Assembly: GCF_028453695.1 (NCBI RefSeq)
Contig: NC_135781.1
Coordinates: forward strand, 26,101,640-26,165,639
Source of the DNA: Augochlora pura
Lineage: Eukaryota; Arthropoda; Insecta; Hymenoptera; Halictidae
Direction of reading: 5' to 3'
Length of the DNA stretch: 64,000 nucleotides
Part shown: piece after piece, positions 10,807 through 22,173 of the stretch
Position numbering within the stretch: position 1 is the stretch's first letter
How the letters are laid out: each line of letters starts with the position of its first letter
Position numbers and translations under genes: made by a program
Notes under the pieces: model-generated
What the model was told of the DNA's origin: nothing
The model's input: only the letters and a program-made list of their open reading frames with translations
The model's database searches: none

Positions 10807-11424
10807 TAACAGAAAGAAACGATAGATGATATCAGACTGGATTCTTGAATTTCGCAGATCATTTGAGAGGTTAATAAACATTTGCAGAAAGCTTGAATTG
10901 AGGCATAAATGCATGAATTAAATTAATTAAAAGCACGTAATAGATTAAACCACGCAAAGCATACATTAAAGAGAGAAAGAGAGATCCACAACGAAGCTTC
11001 TGAATAAAATCAATAATGATCCAATAATTTCAATTAGATATAATCAATTGTAGTCGGGTGAAATCGTATATAATCAGATAAATAGGGAAATAGTCGACGA
11101 AAGTCTCTTCAAATAAATCTTGGCGCGACAAATTGCAGTTTCGTTGATTCAACCTGGAACTGTCTGTACCGTTCGGCTTCGTTTTGCCAGAGAGCGAGCA
11201 GGATAATGAGACGTTCCTCGCGGCGAGGCCTCGCGGGCTGTTATTTCGCTGGATCCACGATGCGATAACAATGCATGTATAAAAGATCGGAAGGACTCTT
11301 CCTTATGAAAGATTTATGGTCGCGGCAGAACGCGATGGTCGGACAGGCCGGCGCTGATTTTTGCGCGGGCTTCCCGCGTGCGAGTATCCGCGCGCGCGGT
11401 TTGCGGGAATCGTTTCCGGCGCGT
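10807..11424. other. AT-rich then GC-rich spacer with a TATA-like site
   Basis: TATAAAAG at 11278-11285 lies inside a GC-rich stretch (11150-11420). No TCAGT initiator lies 25-32 bp downstream and no exon was recognised, so promoter function is weakly supported. Confidence 0.3.
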
Positions 11425-11846
11425 TAACACTCGACGTGCCGAGGTCTGAAAGTGAATGACACGCGTGGCTTCATAATAATTACTCGAATGAATTTATTTC
11501 AATTTCTTACAATTTTTATGGTAGCACGAGGCTGAACAAGAAAACATATTCAACAGTTGCTAATGGAGGCAGTTCCATGGCTTCGATAATTATGAAATAA
11601 ACATTTTTGAAACCGGTTATATGGCTGCTGGTGCTAAGTTTAGGACTAATTCTTGATTAAAAATATCATTTTAATAACTAGGTTTAATAATTTTATCGAC
11701 ATGTTATCCTCCTCTCCTATACGCGATAGATTTTGTACAGAATTTAATATGAATTTCTGGAGAATTTCAATTAATTATCAGAAACTGATAATTCGTAATT
11801 TCGACAGTCGCGTAAGAATATGTGTATTCCGGGTCCAAATGGACCC
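11425..11846. mobile_element. Possible degenerate TTAA element
   Basis: TTAA at 11425 is followed by CACTCGACGTGCCGAGG, then AT-rich sequence, then the palindrome GGGTCCAAATGGACCC at 11831-11846, as in the 8546-8932 remnant. A clear right terminus was not found. The limits and the assignment are tentative. Confidence 0.3.
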
Positions 11847-12124
11847 GAGCCACGCTGTTCAAATGTTGATCGTTCAGCGAGGACGCGAGAGTTCCAGAAA
11901 ATTAACGCTGCCGCGGCGTGATAACGTCGGCTCGTCAGGGAGAGGGGGAGTGGGGCGGCCGAAGGAGCAAAATGGAAAAAAGAAGCGAGAGAAAGAGACG
12001 AAGTGGTTCGAGGAGAGAATGTCTCCGCTCGATAAAAGACACTTCGCGTTTCTCGTCCCTCTCCACTGGCCACTCCACGGAACGAGAAGCGACAGGAGGA
12101 AAAGAGCGAGCGAGGAGCCAGTGC

Positions 12125-12195
12125 AGAGGGAGAGACGAAGAAAAAGGGAGAGAGGGAGAAAGAGAAAAAGAGAAAGAGAGAGAGAGAGAGAGAGA
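12125..12195. repeat. Polypurine tract with (GA)n
   Basis: About 70 bases on the plus strand are almost entirely A or G, ending in an uninterrupted GA run at about 12175-12195. The open frames overlapping it on both strands are artefacts of the repeat. Confidence 0.9.
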
Positions 12196-13179
12196 TCTTG
12201 GTCTGTACGAGCCTGCTTGAAATATTTCAGCCGCGGTTCATAAATAACTGGTTTGTCGATGAATTTCGCTCCGGCGAATATTTCAAGATCACTGATCATG
12301 GGAAATACGTTTTTCGACTTACACCTGTCCTACGCGTCACCTCGGACTGCCGATGATTAATCAATCGGCCGTCACGTCAACGAAACGCTCGCCTCTATGG
12401 AAACACCGTCCCGGCACGGCCACGAAATTCGAGATTCGGTGGAAACTCGAAATCTATTTTGTCGCTCGCAGATTCGTTTGATCCGCGAAAACACGAGTCG
12501 AGGCGATTGTAATTTACGGGGGAATCGTATTCGGAAAAAACAGGTTCGAAATTGTTCGCGTTATCGTTGCTAAAGGATTAGCAGGTTTCAAAGGTAACGG
12601 TGGAGAGCTGATTGACACACGATCAGTACCTAAGTCGCCGAATCTTGTGCTAGACTAATAACACCGATTGCAATTAGTCATGGAATAAATTTATTTTTAG
12701 AAAGAATGAACGAGAATTTTCTACAATTATATTTTATTTTGAAACACGACATATTTAATACCACTCTTTATTTATCAATAATATAATTACTTTATAATAA
12801 CTTAGATAATTCGGATTTAATGTTTCAATTATATACACATGTGTTACAAATATTAAAATATTTTTACTACTCAGATATATTTATTAATACCTACAATTAG
12901 ATATTATTAGATTTTGTATAATTTTATGCTTTCTTTGTAACAAATGGTCTGCTGATTTTTATGCAAGATAAGAATGTCCTATATAAGTTACAGAAAAACA
13001 AAATACTTAACAGGATCATTCATTTCTTAATTACTTCAATCGATTCAAGATAATAGATTGACATTTTGAAATTCATCTAAACTTTCTATCATTCTAACTT
13101 GCAGCTATTCGTTTTTGTCATACTACATGTAGTAATAAAACCTTGGCGGTCAGAACAGGACGCCAAAAATTTGCATGCA
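12196..13179. other. Spacer, AT-rich after 12650
   Basis: Bases 12196-12650 are CpG-rich with no gene. Bases 12650-13100 are strongly AT-rich with no ordered repeat. Confidence 0.4.
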
Positions 13180-13193
13180 AGTGAACGGGTTAA
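13124..13193 (-). mobile_element. Solitary right end of a TTAA element
   Basis: AGTGAACGGG at 13180-13189 followed by TTAA at 13190-13193 is the inverted form of the terminus at 8546-8559. Adjacent interior sequence includes CTACATGTAG, comparable to the CTACG/CGTAG words inside the other end. No matching left end lies within 1 kb. It is probably a separate truncated copy. A single 4.6-kb element spanning both ends is possible but unsupported. Confidence 0.4.
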
Positions 13194-13387
13194 AGTACCA
13201 AATTCTAATGAGCTAAGGAACGGAGGATCCAGAATCGTTTCTAGTGTCGGAGATTATGGTCTCGCGAAGACGAGCAGGATTAACAAAGAAATAACGCTTC
13301 GATACCGAGAGGCGAGGGCCAACGAGGAAACTTTTTGGGTTTACGAATCTGGTTCCTGCCGGTAGCCCCACGGTCGACAATAATACA

Positions 13388-13459
13388 CGAAAGAGAGAGG
13401 GAAGAGCAGCAGCGAGACAGAGAGGAAGAGATAGACAGAGGGAAAGAGAAAAAGAGAGA

Positions 13460-13500
<41 letters not shown>
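13388..13500. repeat. Polypurine tract with (GA)n
   Basis: Nearly pure A/G on the plus strand, with an uninterrupted GA run of about 30 bases at 13463-13493. Overlapping minus frames are artefacts. Confidence 0.9.
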
Positions 13501-15410
13501 ACGCCTGACGAGTCGAGGCAGCATTCTTCAGCCACGATCCTCGGAGTTCGACATTGCTCGTGAATCTGCCATTGAGAAAAACAGCATTAATGCGCGCGGC
13601 ATCCTACGCGACCGCGTCGCCGGCTGCAGAAACGTTCGGATCCTCATAAAGCTCGAGTCTCAGTGCCCGTCTCGCAGGACAAACAGGAAAATATTGCGGA
13701 ATACCTTCTGCTGCGATCTACGATTTCCAAAATCCCCGGTTTCATCGTGCTCGTGCCCGCCGCGAAGCCGTAATGAGGGTGGGTTTCAATTTTCCTTGTA
13801 GAGGGATCGTTTGCATCGCCTAATGCTTGTAACTTTATCGAGATTCAAATTTTAGAGGGAATCCCTATATAAAGAGGGGGGAGATAAATATATAATAGAA
13901 ATATAGCAAAATATAGAGATTCAGAATTTAAGCAAGAGAAAACTTAATTTGTCCGCTAGAAAGTATTTTTAATAAAATCGGTCAACGGGAGATTCACACT
14001 TGCGAAGCGACTGTGACAATTTTCACCCAGAGTATAAAATTCTTTTATTTGATTAATCAAATTCTGGTAAAAAAATGCGATTAAATAAAATAAACTGCTG
14101 TCAATATAAAAACAACGGAAAGACTAATAAGTCTATAAGAAATATTTTCAATAATATATTTCGAAAAATTACTGAACAAAGCTTGGAATTGTTATAAATA
14201 GATAGCAGATTTTTATGCAAAATAAAATTCGCCCGCAAGACGCAGAAACTGCACAGATATACCGTTCGTTCGTTAATTGTTTTCTCGAGTCGAGAATAAC
14301 GCAATAGTTTCTTTTTCAAATTCCGGTTCAATCAACGCGTTCACTTGAGTTTTTCGAAATTGCGGCTCGCAGGCGTTTCACTTTATTGCCGCGGAATTCG
14401 GAGGCTGAATTACCAAGCGAATGAGATTGATTTCAATTTACGAATTCGATTAAGTCGAACGGAGTCGTTGCATTTTTTAATTCCCCGCTGAAAGCTCGCT
14501 TAGGAATTTACCTCCGCTTTCATTTTTCGAGCACCACCACCCCGGTGTCTCTGGTTGATGAACGCGCGGAGATCTACTCGCTGGTTCCCGCTCGCTTGCT
14601 CGGAAATTAATCAGAGCCCGGCACGAATCACGCATAAACGCATAACTCTGGGAACATCCGCATCCGACAGTGTTCTGTATCCGGTAGGTATCCTCGAAAC
14701 CGTAACACGAGGATCGCGAATGATGCTCGACCACGCGCCGCGGAATTGGGACAAAAGCGACAAAAGAGCCGTGATAAAGAGAAGAAGAGAGAGAGAGGAG
14801 GGGGAGAGGGGGGGAGCAGAGTTCGCGGGTGGAAAACGCGGCATTAAGACAGTGATTTTAATATGAATACCGGTCGGGTGGGGCGACGTAATCGAAAAAT
14901 TAATAACGCGTGACGAGGAGCCTCGCCGCGGAACTCAAAAAGCAGCTACCGGTTACGCAAGCCCCGGGTCCCGGGGTCCGCGGTGTAATTTAATTTGCGA
15001 CCGTCTAATTCGAGAATTAATAATAACCTCGGCACTAATATTTGAACTGCGGCACGGCACCGAAAACAAAGGTTAATGGCGAGCGTCTTCATACAAAGTC
15101 CGGCGATATGGCGTCGCTCGCGGAACGGTACGGAGCGGCGCGGAGAGGAGCCGCGGCGAAAGCGCGCGCGGTAATGAAATTACAGTAAATAACCGGGCGA
15201 ACCGGGCACGGCGAATGCGCGCCGGTCCTGGTAATTTCGCTCGAAACTGGCGAGAGTCCCTGGCCGGGTATCGTTCGGGAGCCATTTTCGCGTTGCTTCG
15301 TTTCGTCGTCTCTTTGGCATCGCCTTTTGGTCCGCTCGGGCCTCCCTCCTCCCGGCCCCTCTCCCGGCCTCTTTGTTGGTTCCACGATCTTGACTCTCTT
15401 TGCGCGGAGA
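13501..15410. other. Mixed block: GC, AT (13.86-14.30 kb), then CpG-rich
   Basis: No recognised gene. A short GA-rich run lies at 14780-14815. Bases 14900-15250 are CpG-rich with several AATTAAT words (14900, 14988, 15013), as seen in conserved non-coding DNA, but conservation cannot be judged here. Confidence 0.35.
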
Positions 15411-15420
15411 CCCGACCTTC

Positions 15421-15960
15421 TCCCATCTCTCTCTCTCTCTCTCACTCTCTCACTCTCGCACCGGTACCAGCCGAACTGCAGGTGTCTGCGATCTGCGGGT
15501 CCTCTCTCTCCCTTCCATTCTCCCGCTCCCTCCCTCGCTCTCTCTCTCTCTTTCTCTACCTGTCTATATATCTTTCTCTCTCTTCCTCTCGACCATCGAG
15601 TTTCGCAGCAGGCTATCTTCCGTTGCGTTTCTGAAGCTCGCGCGACCGAGCAAAAGAGCCCGGAGAGAGAGAGAGAGACGGTCGCGGGAGGAGAGAGGGA
15701 ATCGCGTTCCCTCGGAGGAAAAGAGAAGAGAAAGGAGCGAGACGCTGCTCCGGGGCAAAAACGCAGCGCGGAGAGATGGTGTCGTTGCTCGTGGACCGTG
15801 GCCGAAGAACGCCGAGTCGACTCGTCGCGTCCGAACCCCTTCGCCAGTCTGTCTTTCGTTTTTCCTCCCTTTTTAAGCAAGAAAGCTGACCGATGGGAGC
15901 GGCCGCCGAATGGTATCCTTCTCAGTTTTTCGGTCCCGGCGACGACGAAATAGAAGAAAC

Positions 15961-15998
<38 letters not shown>
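15421..15998. repeat. CT / GA / CT tract cluster
   Basis: CT-rich runs at 15427-15453 and 15537-15592 are followed after about 70 bp of CpG-rich sequence by GA-rich sequence at 15660-15760. A pure CT run follows at 15966-15998. The first CT and GA arms are roughly complementary. On the plus strand this CT-then-GA order is what two divergent transcripts with GA-rich leaders would give. Long frames here (15089-15880 minus, 15327-15953 plus) are repeat artefacts. Confidence 0.8.
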
Positions 15999-16000
<2 letters not shown>

Positions 16001-16450
16001 CCACCATCGCGACCGACTCGTTCTCAGCGGCGACTATGGGAAATTCGTCGAGACACACCGTGGCGTGTCTCTGGACCCGGGCCAAGTCTCTCCGAGAGCC
16101 TGCCGTTGCGTTCGCCCCGCGAGATGGAATTCCGGCGCGGTCTATTCTCGCGGGGAATTCTTCTTTTCGCGATCGCTGCGAACGATAATTGGACCGTCGC
16201 GGCCGGGGCGCATCGGCGCTACCTTTGGCTGTGAAAGCGATCGCGCGCAGACTTCCGCGATTCGCCGTCGACGCCGCTGCGGAACGAAGATGCAGCTCCG
16301 CGGCGTCGCCGTACTCTCGATACCGTGTGGAAACGCGTGTCCGGAAATTCTTGGGATGCTTAATTTCTACGTGCCGCGGGCTCGTCGACTTGGAAAACAT
16401 TCTCTATTTTTATCGGAGTCGCGTGAAAGCGTTATAGATTCTTCGATAAC
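15999..16450. other. CpG-rich flank
   Basis: High CpG and open frames on both strands without recognisable domains. It may be part of a promoter island together with the preceding tract cluster. Confidence 0.35.
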
Positions 16451-17079
16451 TTAAACGCTTAGCTTCTCGTGACTTTTAGAAACTCGTAGGCCTTGACCAA
16501 TCATTTTATCTTGTAATAATATAAATTTGTTAATGAGAGTAATTTGTTTGAGTTTATTCATCTAATATCTATGTAATTGGATTAATTGTACTAATCGTTA
16601 ATACCGCTGATTGAACGAATCGATTAATAATAGATTTTTTAATGAAACTCCATTAAGAATTGGCTTCGTTACATTTATTACATGATAATGTTTTGAAAAA
16701 ATCGCCATTAGCGATTCTAACAGTAATATTTCAACCGTTAATTACAATTCACGATTCTAACAGTAATACTTCGATCTGCAATTTAATCGTGGATGAATTT
16801 TTTTCCCAACTTAGGCTCTTCGAAGCAGCTAACTATTCAACCTAGTGGCGAAGAAGAATGCACTCTTCGATTTACCATTATCTTCGTAATTACAATGATT
16901 AGAACTTAACCTATACCTAGAAACCTATATTTATAACGATAAGATGACTGTGTTCATTTAAGCCTTTCGTCGTTATTACAACGTATGCTTGAATAAAAAA
17001 ATTGATTCAATCGTTGATTAAGAAGAGATCTTCATAATTTCAACAATTTGAGACTATAAAACATGAATTCGGTGATTTG
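16451..17079. other. AT-rich spacer with a 40-bp duplication
   Basis: CGATTCTAACAGTAATA occurs at 16712 and again at 16752, a 40-bp period. The rest is AT-rich with no coding signal. Confidence 0.5.
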
Positions 17080-17105
17080 ACCGTTGATGCTAGGTTTAGC
17101 GTTAA
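17080..17105 (-). mobile_element. Solitary TTAA element end
   Basis: The sequence TGCTAGGTTTAGCG runs directly into TTAA at 17102-17105. Read inward it begins CGCTAAACCTAGCA, close to the right terminus of the 28102-28342 element (TGCTAAACCTATCG). The partner end was not found, so the upstream limit is unknown. Confidence 0.4.
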
Positions 17106-17110
17106 GCATT

Positions 17111-17238
17111 GACGACAAGAGGACAGAATTATATCGACGACAAGAGAACAGAATTTTATTGTCGACCGGCGAACAGAGTTATATCGACGTCAAGAGAACA
17201 GAACTACATTCCGACTTGAAAGTACAGAATAAATTCGT
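17111..17238. repeat. Minisatellite, about 25-bp unit, about five copies
   Basis: Units contain GACGACAAGAG.ACAGAATTAT with substitutions and indels. Clear unit starts are at 17111, 17136, 17164 and 17186, with a decayed last unit to about 17238. The array begins 5 bp after the TTAA end at 17102-17105. Confidence 0.75.
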
Positions 17239-18190
17239 GCTTAACTCTCCGTCACGAGTCCGACTCGTCGAAGTACGGCAAGTGGCTCGGGTCCGCTATA
17301 AAATATCCTACAGGCTCGCCGGAGCCAGAACAAACAGATCGATCGAGAAGATCGAGGATCACCTTGGAATCTCGAGGACTCCTCTGTCCGGGCGAGGTAC
17401 GCGAGCATCGGAAAATCTCCTCAATCAGCAGAAGTTCCCAGGGAAGCTGAAGGACTCGTTTCGACCGCGATCTCGCCGTGGCATCGTTCATAAATCACCG
17501 CATCGGGACGCGACGAGTTATTAACCGCGGCCGATAGCTACGAACGTCGGAGCGTGTAATTAAATGATATAGAGCGTCGGGAAGAAGTCGGCGGTCAATT
17601 AAAATAATAATTCGAGGGCGGCGCGTGTCGCCACGATATCTTGTCACCCTCGCTCCCGTCATTTTTTTCAACGATCCAAGTCGAGCGAGGAAAAAACCAC
17701 GTGTGCCCGCGTGAGACCAGATGGTCGAGTTTCGAGCGGCGCGGCGCGGCGCGACGCTAATGCGCTCGACGGCGACGGGTGAAAGCGACGTTTGAAAAGG
17801 CAATGATCGCCGTACGAGCCTCTCAGACCGTTCCAGCGATTGCGCTTCCGATCGGCGATCTCGACGGCTCCGATATCTGTCGCGATCGCGATCGGGAACG
17901 AGCTGCGGTGAACGCCCTTTTTTCCAACGTTATCGGCGACCATGGGCCAACGTCCGGCCGACAGGAACCTCGTGGAACCGTCTGCGCCGAAATAGCGTTA
18001 GGCAAACTAGAAAAGCAAACGACAGCTAAGAATAGGAAGATCGCAGAATCTATAAACATAGCGCTTACTAATCGGGCGCGGATCGAGATAACGCGACGTT
18101 CCCAGACCTGACTGCTACGAAATAGCGGAATCTGAGTCACCGTGCGTTTCTGATGCGCGCAGAGCTGCCTGGAAGCTGAACCGCGAACGC
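17239..18190. other. CpG-containing block with a (GGCGC)n run
   Basis: No recognised gene. GGCGCGGCGCGGCGCG occupies about 17738-17753. A TATAAAA at about 17297 lacks an initiator. Open frames on both strands at 17252-17524 and 17668-18140 have no domain. Confidence 0.35.
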
Positions 18191-21100
18191 TAATGTTCCT
18201 GATTCTTGTGAGCGTTGTCTTAAATTACGGCTAGTTGTTTATCGTCACAATCTATCAAATCTGTAGTCTGCTGGAGAACAGTTATAGGCGAGGAGAGAGA
18301 CTCGACGTTGAATCCATGAGAACTGTTAAAGTGACTAATGTGTGGTGTTTCTGGAAACGATAAGATTGCATTTATTTAATTCAATTTAATGTAATGTAAT
18401 TTGATGTAATATAATTTTGGTTGCGAACACATCAATCGCTATATTTCTCTTTTTAATTATAATACAAGCTTCGACAAAGAAATTCGATCATTTCTTCAAA
18501 CAGAATCTTCTTAACTACAACAATTTAAAAATAATCGATTGCTTTAACCGACATGGTAGGTCTATCGTTGAATTAACGGGAGAAATGCTGAAAGCTAGAA
18601 GAAGAATTAACAACGTTGACCTCCGCTCGAAACAATCGGTAGGGTTCGAGGGACCGGCTACAAAGGTCCGAGAAATTAGTCGGCGAGGAGAGATCGATGG
18701 CACGATCGTTGTTCGGCCGATCCTCGTCGGCGAACAACTTCATACGACGAGTTGGAGCATCGGAGAGGAGAAAGGAGGTTGTAATACTTTCACGCAACGC
18801 GCCACGAGCGTTATCGTTACGTCTCTTTGCTAGCAGCGGCGCAGCGCCGCGAAACGACTCTGGAATTCCAGGCGAGAATCGACCCGCCTCGAAGAGCCGC
18901 GACTCCGCAGTCGAAGAAATCACAACGTCTTGATATCGTTACGACGCGATGAGCCCGTATCTGGTCATCTGGTTCCGTTCGGTGCACCCCGAGTCACCGA
19001 AATACGCCGGATATACTTGCGGCGTGCACGAAAACCGTTTGAGAAACGGTCTATCTAGACGCGCATCTGCCACGAGATCGCTTACCACCGAGGCCCAGAG
19101 CACAGAGATCCTATCTTCCTGCTTATTCACGTCGAAATTAACACTAGCAACGCGGAACCCGTTACAACTACTGGTCAGTGATTTTCTAATTGACCATTAT
19201 TCCGATTATAAAGATGAATTTATGAGTTATTTATTTAATGCGCGCGTTACGCGCGGCAAATATTATAGTAACACTTGTTAAGACTCGGGGTAAAACTCTT
19301 ATCGTTACTTTGATAAACTAATGTGAAATAGCTGCTTTTAATTATCCATAAATCTATCGTTAACGCTAGAAATATCAAGCAACTAGAACTATTAGCCAAA
19401 CGTGGCTAATATGTGTTATTATGTAACAATATTACGGTTGGATTTCTTCGAACTTGCTACGATTTTTATGATATCTGCTCGAATAAAGAAGTTCGTATAA
19501 AAGTTTCTAACAAGAACGTCTCTGAATCATTAGTATCGTAAAAGAAAAGTGTCACGAAACCATTTTCATTGGTTTCGTAGCTCTGGTGTTCAGCGCTAAT
19601 CGTCCGTAATCTTCGCTCGACTCAAAGCACCGCATGTCTCGTTTGCCACCGACTCGGAAACTATCACGAAATCGCGGCTATTAATCAATTGTTGAAGAGG
19701 GCTCTTCGAGATTGCGAATCAAGCTTCGGCGGCATTATTACTTCCAGTGCACTCTCTAAATCATGCTTTATTACCATTGCTCCCGCTGATTACGCGTCCG
19801 GCTGCATTTATTACAATTTACGTGTCGGCGTGCCGCGACTTTCACTTTTCATTGCGCCGAAGCGACGCGTCGATGTGTGGCGCACGGACACGTCGTCGTG
19901 CGTCCCGTCTTTTTCCTGGTCGCCGCGCGGGATCCGTTTCTCCAAAATCTGTGATCGCGAACGAAACGCACGGCGGTGTTTAAGCGCATCCTGGAAGCTT
20001 TTATGCGACCGCCGACGCGTTAACCCTAGCACACTTAACTCGGCGGGAGGCGTTGCTGTGTAAAATTGACCGTGGAAGTAACCGAGCAAAATTAAGAAGA
20101 CCGTTCCAGTTTCATTTACGGTTTTCGAAACGGTTTCAATAAAGGTTTGGAAATATATCTGTAATACTATTTGCATTTTAAAACGCTGCACCTTAATAGA
20201 GAGATAGTAGGGTTAAACAACGAGCACGGTATGAAGACGAATATTTGTTTCTATTATACAGAACAGCGTCGCGAGCGTTCGAAAACAGACGCGCTTGCGG
20301 ATTTTCTTTGTACGACATGTATTTTTAAGTTAAACGTTCTTTTATTTCGATGTTCATTTTCACGATTTGATATTTTATTTTTTCATCAAAAAACATCCAC
20401 GCGTTTCGCGTTATATTACTCCGTCTGAATAAACGAACCAGAAACAGAGGAAGCAGAATTTTTAGCATGTTTTCTCAGGTGGACGTGAAATGACCCATCT
20501 TTAAGCTGATCTTAAACCTTCGAAAACCCTTAGCGCTCTTAAGCAGTTCGATGTTCCGTAGGCCGTTTACGGGGACTCCGAAAGATTAACATAATCGCCG
20601 AGGTTTCCTCTCTGATTCCCGACTGGTGAATCTGTTCGAACTGGCCGAAAACGAGAGGATCGATCTCCGGATCTTTCGGCGAGGATAACCGTGGCTCGGG
20701 CGCACCCAAATCGTTCCGAGAAGTCGTCCCGGTATCACCGTGGATCAGCGATCGCGCGATAAACGCCGAAAAAATACTCTCGACGCGATGCTCGAGGTGA
20801 ATCCGCGCGGCGACGGGCATGTTCGCTCGTGAAAGTAGTCCGTTTCTGCGTGTCGAACGAGGAAACATGGTGACGGAGCCGTGAATCATCGCCGGCGTCG
20901 TGAATCACGGTCTCAGATGGGCGGAAGGCGAGGAGAGGCCTAAAGAGAGTCGTTTGTTGAGTACTATTGGCCCAGGTGGATATACATCCCCACCGAAAGC
21001 ATTAGAACACTTGCAGAAAATTAAACGAAACTGTAAATCGATAGGGAAATGTCATAATTTCCTATATTTATTTCAAAGATAATTATAATAATAAATAATT

Positions 21101-21343
21101 GGGTATAATGAAAATAACTTTTCTTTTCGCGATTATATCCACATCGTTTTTTAAATAATCATTTCTATATATCCCTTTTATTAGTCTCTCTATTATTTCT
21201 TATCCTAATTGATCAATAAACTGTTAAACTATTAATTGTATACGTAACAATCTAATAATATACAACTACTATATTACTATACTGTATACACAAGTGTCCA
21301 AATGGTTTTGTAGAGGAGTGTTGTTACAATATAGTAGACTACC
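18191..21343. other. Alternating AT-rich and CpG-rich spacer
   Basis: AT-rich segments (18.2-18.56, 19.2-19.55, 20.06-20.45, 21.0-21.3 kb) alternate with CpG-rich ones (18.56-19.15, 19.6-20.05, 20.54-20.98 kb). None of the open frames has a recognisable motif. The hydrophobic start of the frame at 18417 uses a TTG, not an ATG. Confidence 0.35.
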
Positions 21344-21347
21344 TTAA

Positions 21348-21462
21348 CCCCTCGTCGTATCATTTTCTTTTACAATTATTATTCATCGCAATGATGTTAC
21401 GCCAATGATGTTATACCAGAAATCTTCACGACCAGACTGACGCGTTGAAGTATAGCAAGGGG
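21348..21462. mobile_element. Short TTAA miniature element (115 bp)
   Basis: Flanked by TTAA at 21344-21347 and 21463-21466. The termini CCCCTCGTCGTATC (left) and the complement of TATAGCAAGGGG (right, reading CCCCTTGCTATA) are imperfect inverted repeats. There is no coding capacity. The ends resemble those of the elements at 25742 and 33764, which start CCCCTTGCC, so it may be an internally deleted relative. Confidence 0.6.
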
Positions 21463-21466
21463 TTAA

Positions 21467-22028
21467 GAAACAATATTGTCTGACTCTTCGTGTCATAACC
21501 TTTTTCCCTATTGCCGCCCTCATTTTGGAAAACAGTGGAAACTCTTTCGGGGTAGGTCTGACGAAAATAGGACTCTGTCATTCTTCGGACAGCTAAAAAG
21601 TTGCTCGCAGACAATGCTAGGTGAAAAGTTTGGCACTGGTCGCGAGGGAGCTTTTAGCTGGTAAAAAGCTAATTGTGTTCGAGCAACCTTTCCTCTTTGT
21701 CAGGTCCAGCCCTTCATGAACTTCTCTCGTTCCTGAAGACGTAAAGAAACGTTGACCAAAGATCACTCCATGAAACCTCCCTTAAAATTGATTCTAAAGA
21801 CCAGTCGAACCCCAAAGTAATCTTCAGCAACGAATGAAGTGCGGATTTTGTGCAATTCGCTTAGAAATGAAGTACGACTATTACATTTATCGCCGAGAAC
21901 AAGACATTTTCTTACGTGGTAAATTATAAGGCAATTCGCGCGGTATTTGTTATACGTGATCTGCATTTACGGAATCAGTAAAACTGCGAAATAAATATAT
22001 TTAAATTCTAGTACTTATATTTAAGGAG
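21467..22028. other. Spacer
   Basis: Mixed composition, AT-rich from 21960. No gene or element was recognised. Confidence 0.4.
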
Positions 22029-22173
22029 TAATATTTAAATTTTAATATTTCCATACTAATATCTGCATAGTAGTATTCAAAAACTAATATTTAATTTTAA
22101 TATTTCCACACTAATATCTGCATAGTAGTATTCAAAAACTAATATTTATATTTAAATACTTCTATAGTAATAC
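22029..22173. repeat. Minisatellite, 55-56-bp unit, about 2.6 copies
   Basis: Copies begin TAATATTTAA at 22029 and TAATATTTAATT at 22085, and both contain ATATCTGCATAGTAGTATTC. A diverged partial third copy starts at 22140. The first two are nearly identical, pointing to a recent duplication. Confidence 0.9.

Noticed and set aside
11278..11285. TATAAAAG box
   Set aside because: No initiator in range and no exon downstream. Kept only as a remark in the spacer entry.
15089..15880. 263-codon minus-strand open frame
   Set aside because: Lies across the CT/GA cluster and consists largely of repeat-derived residues.
18417..18833. Signal-peptide-like frame starting MVANTSIAIFLFL
   Set aside because: The start codon is TTG, not ATG, and the hydrophobic run comes from an AT-rich segment. 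No splice acceptor explains it.
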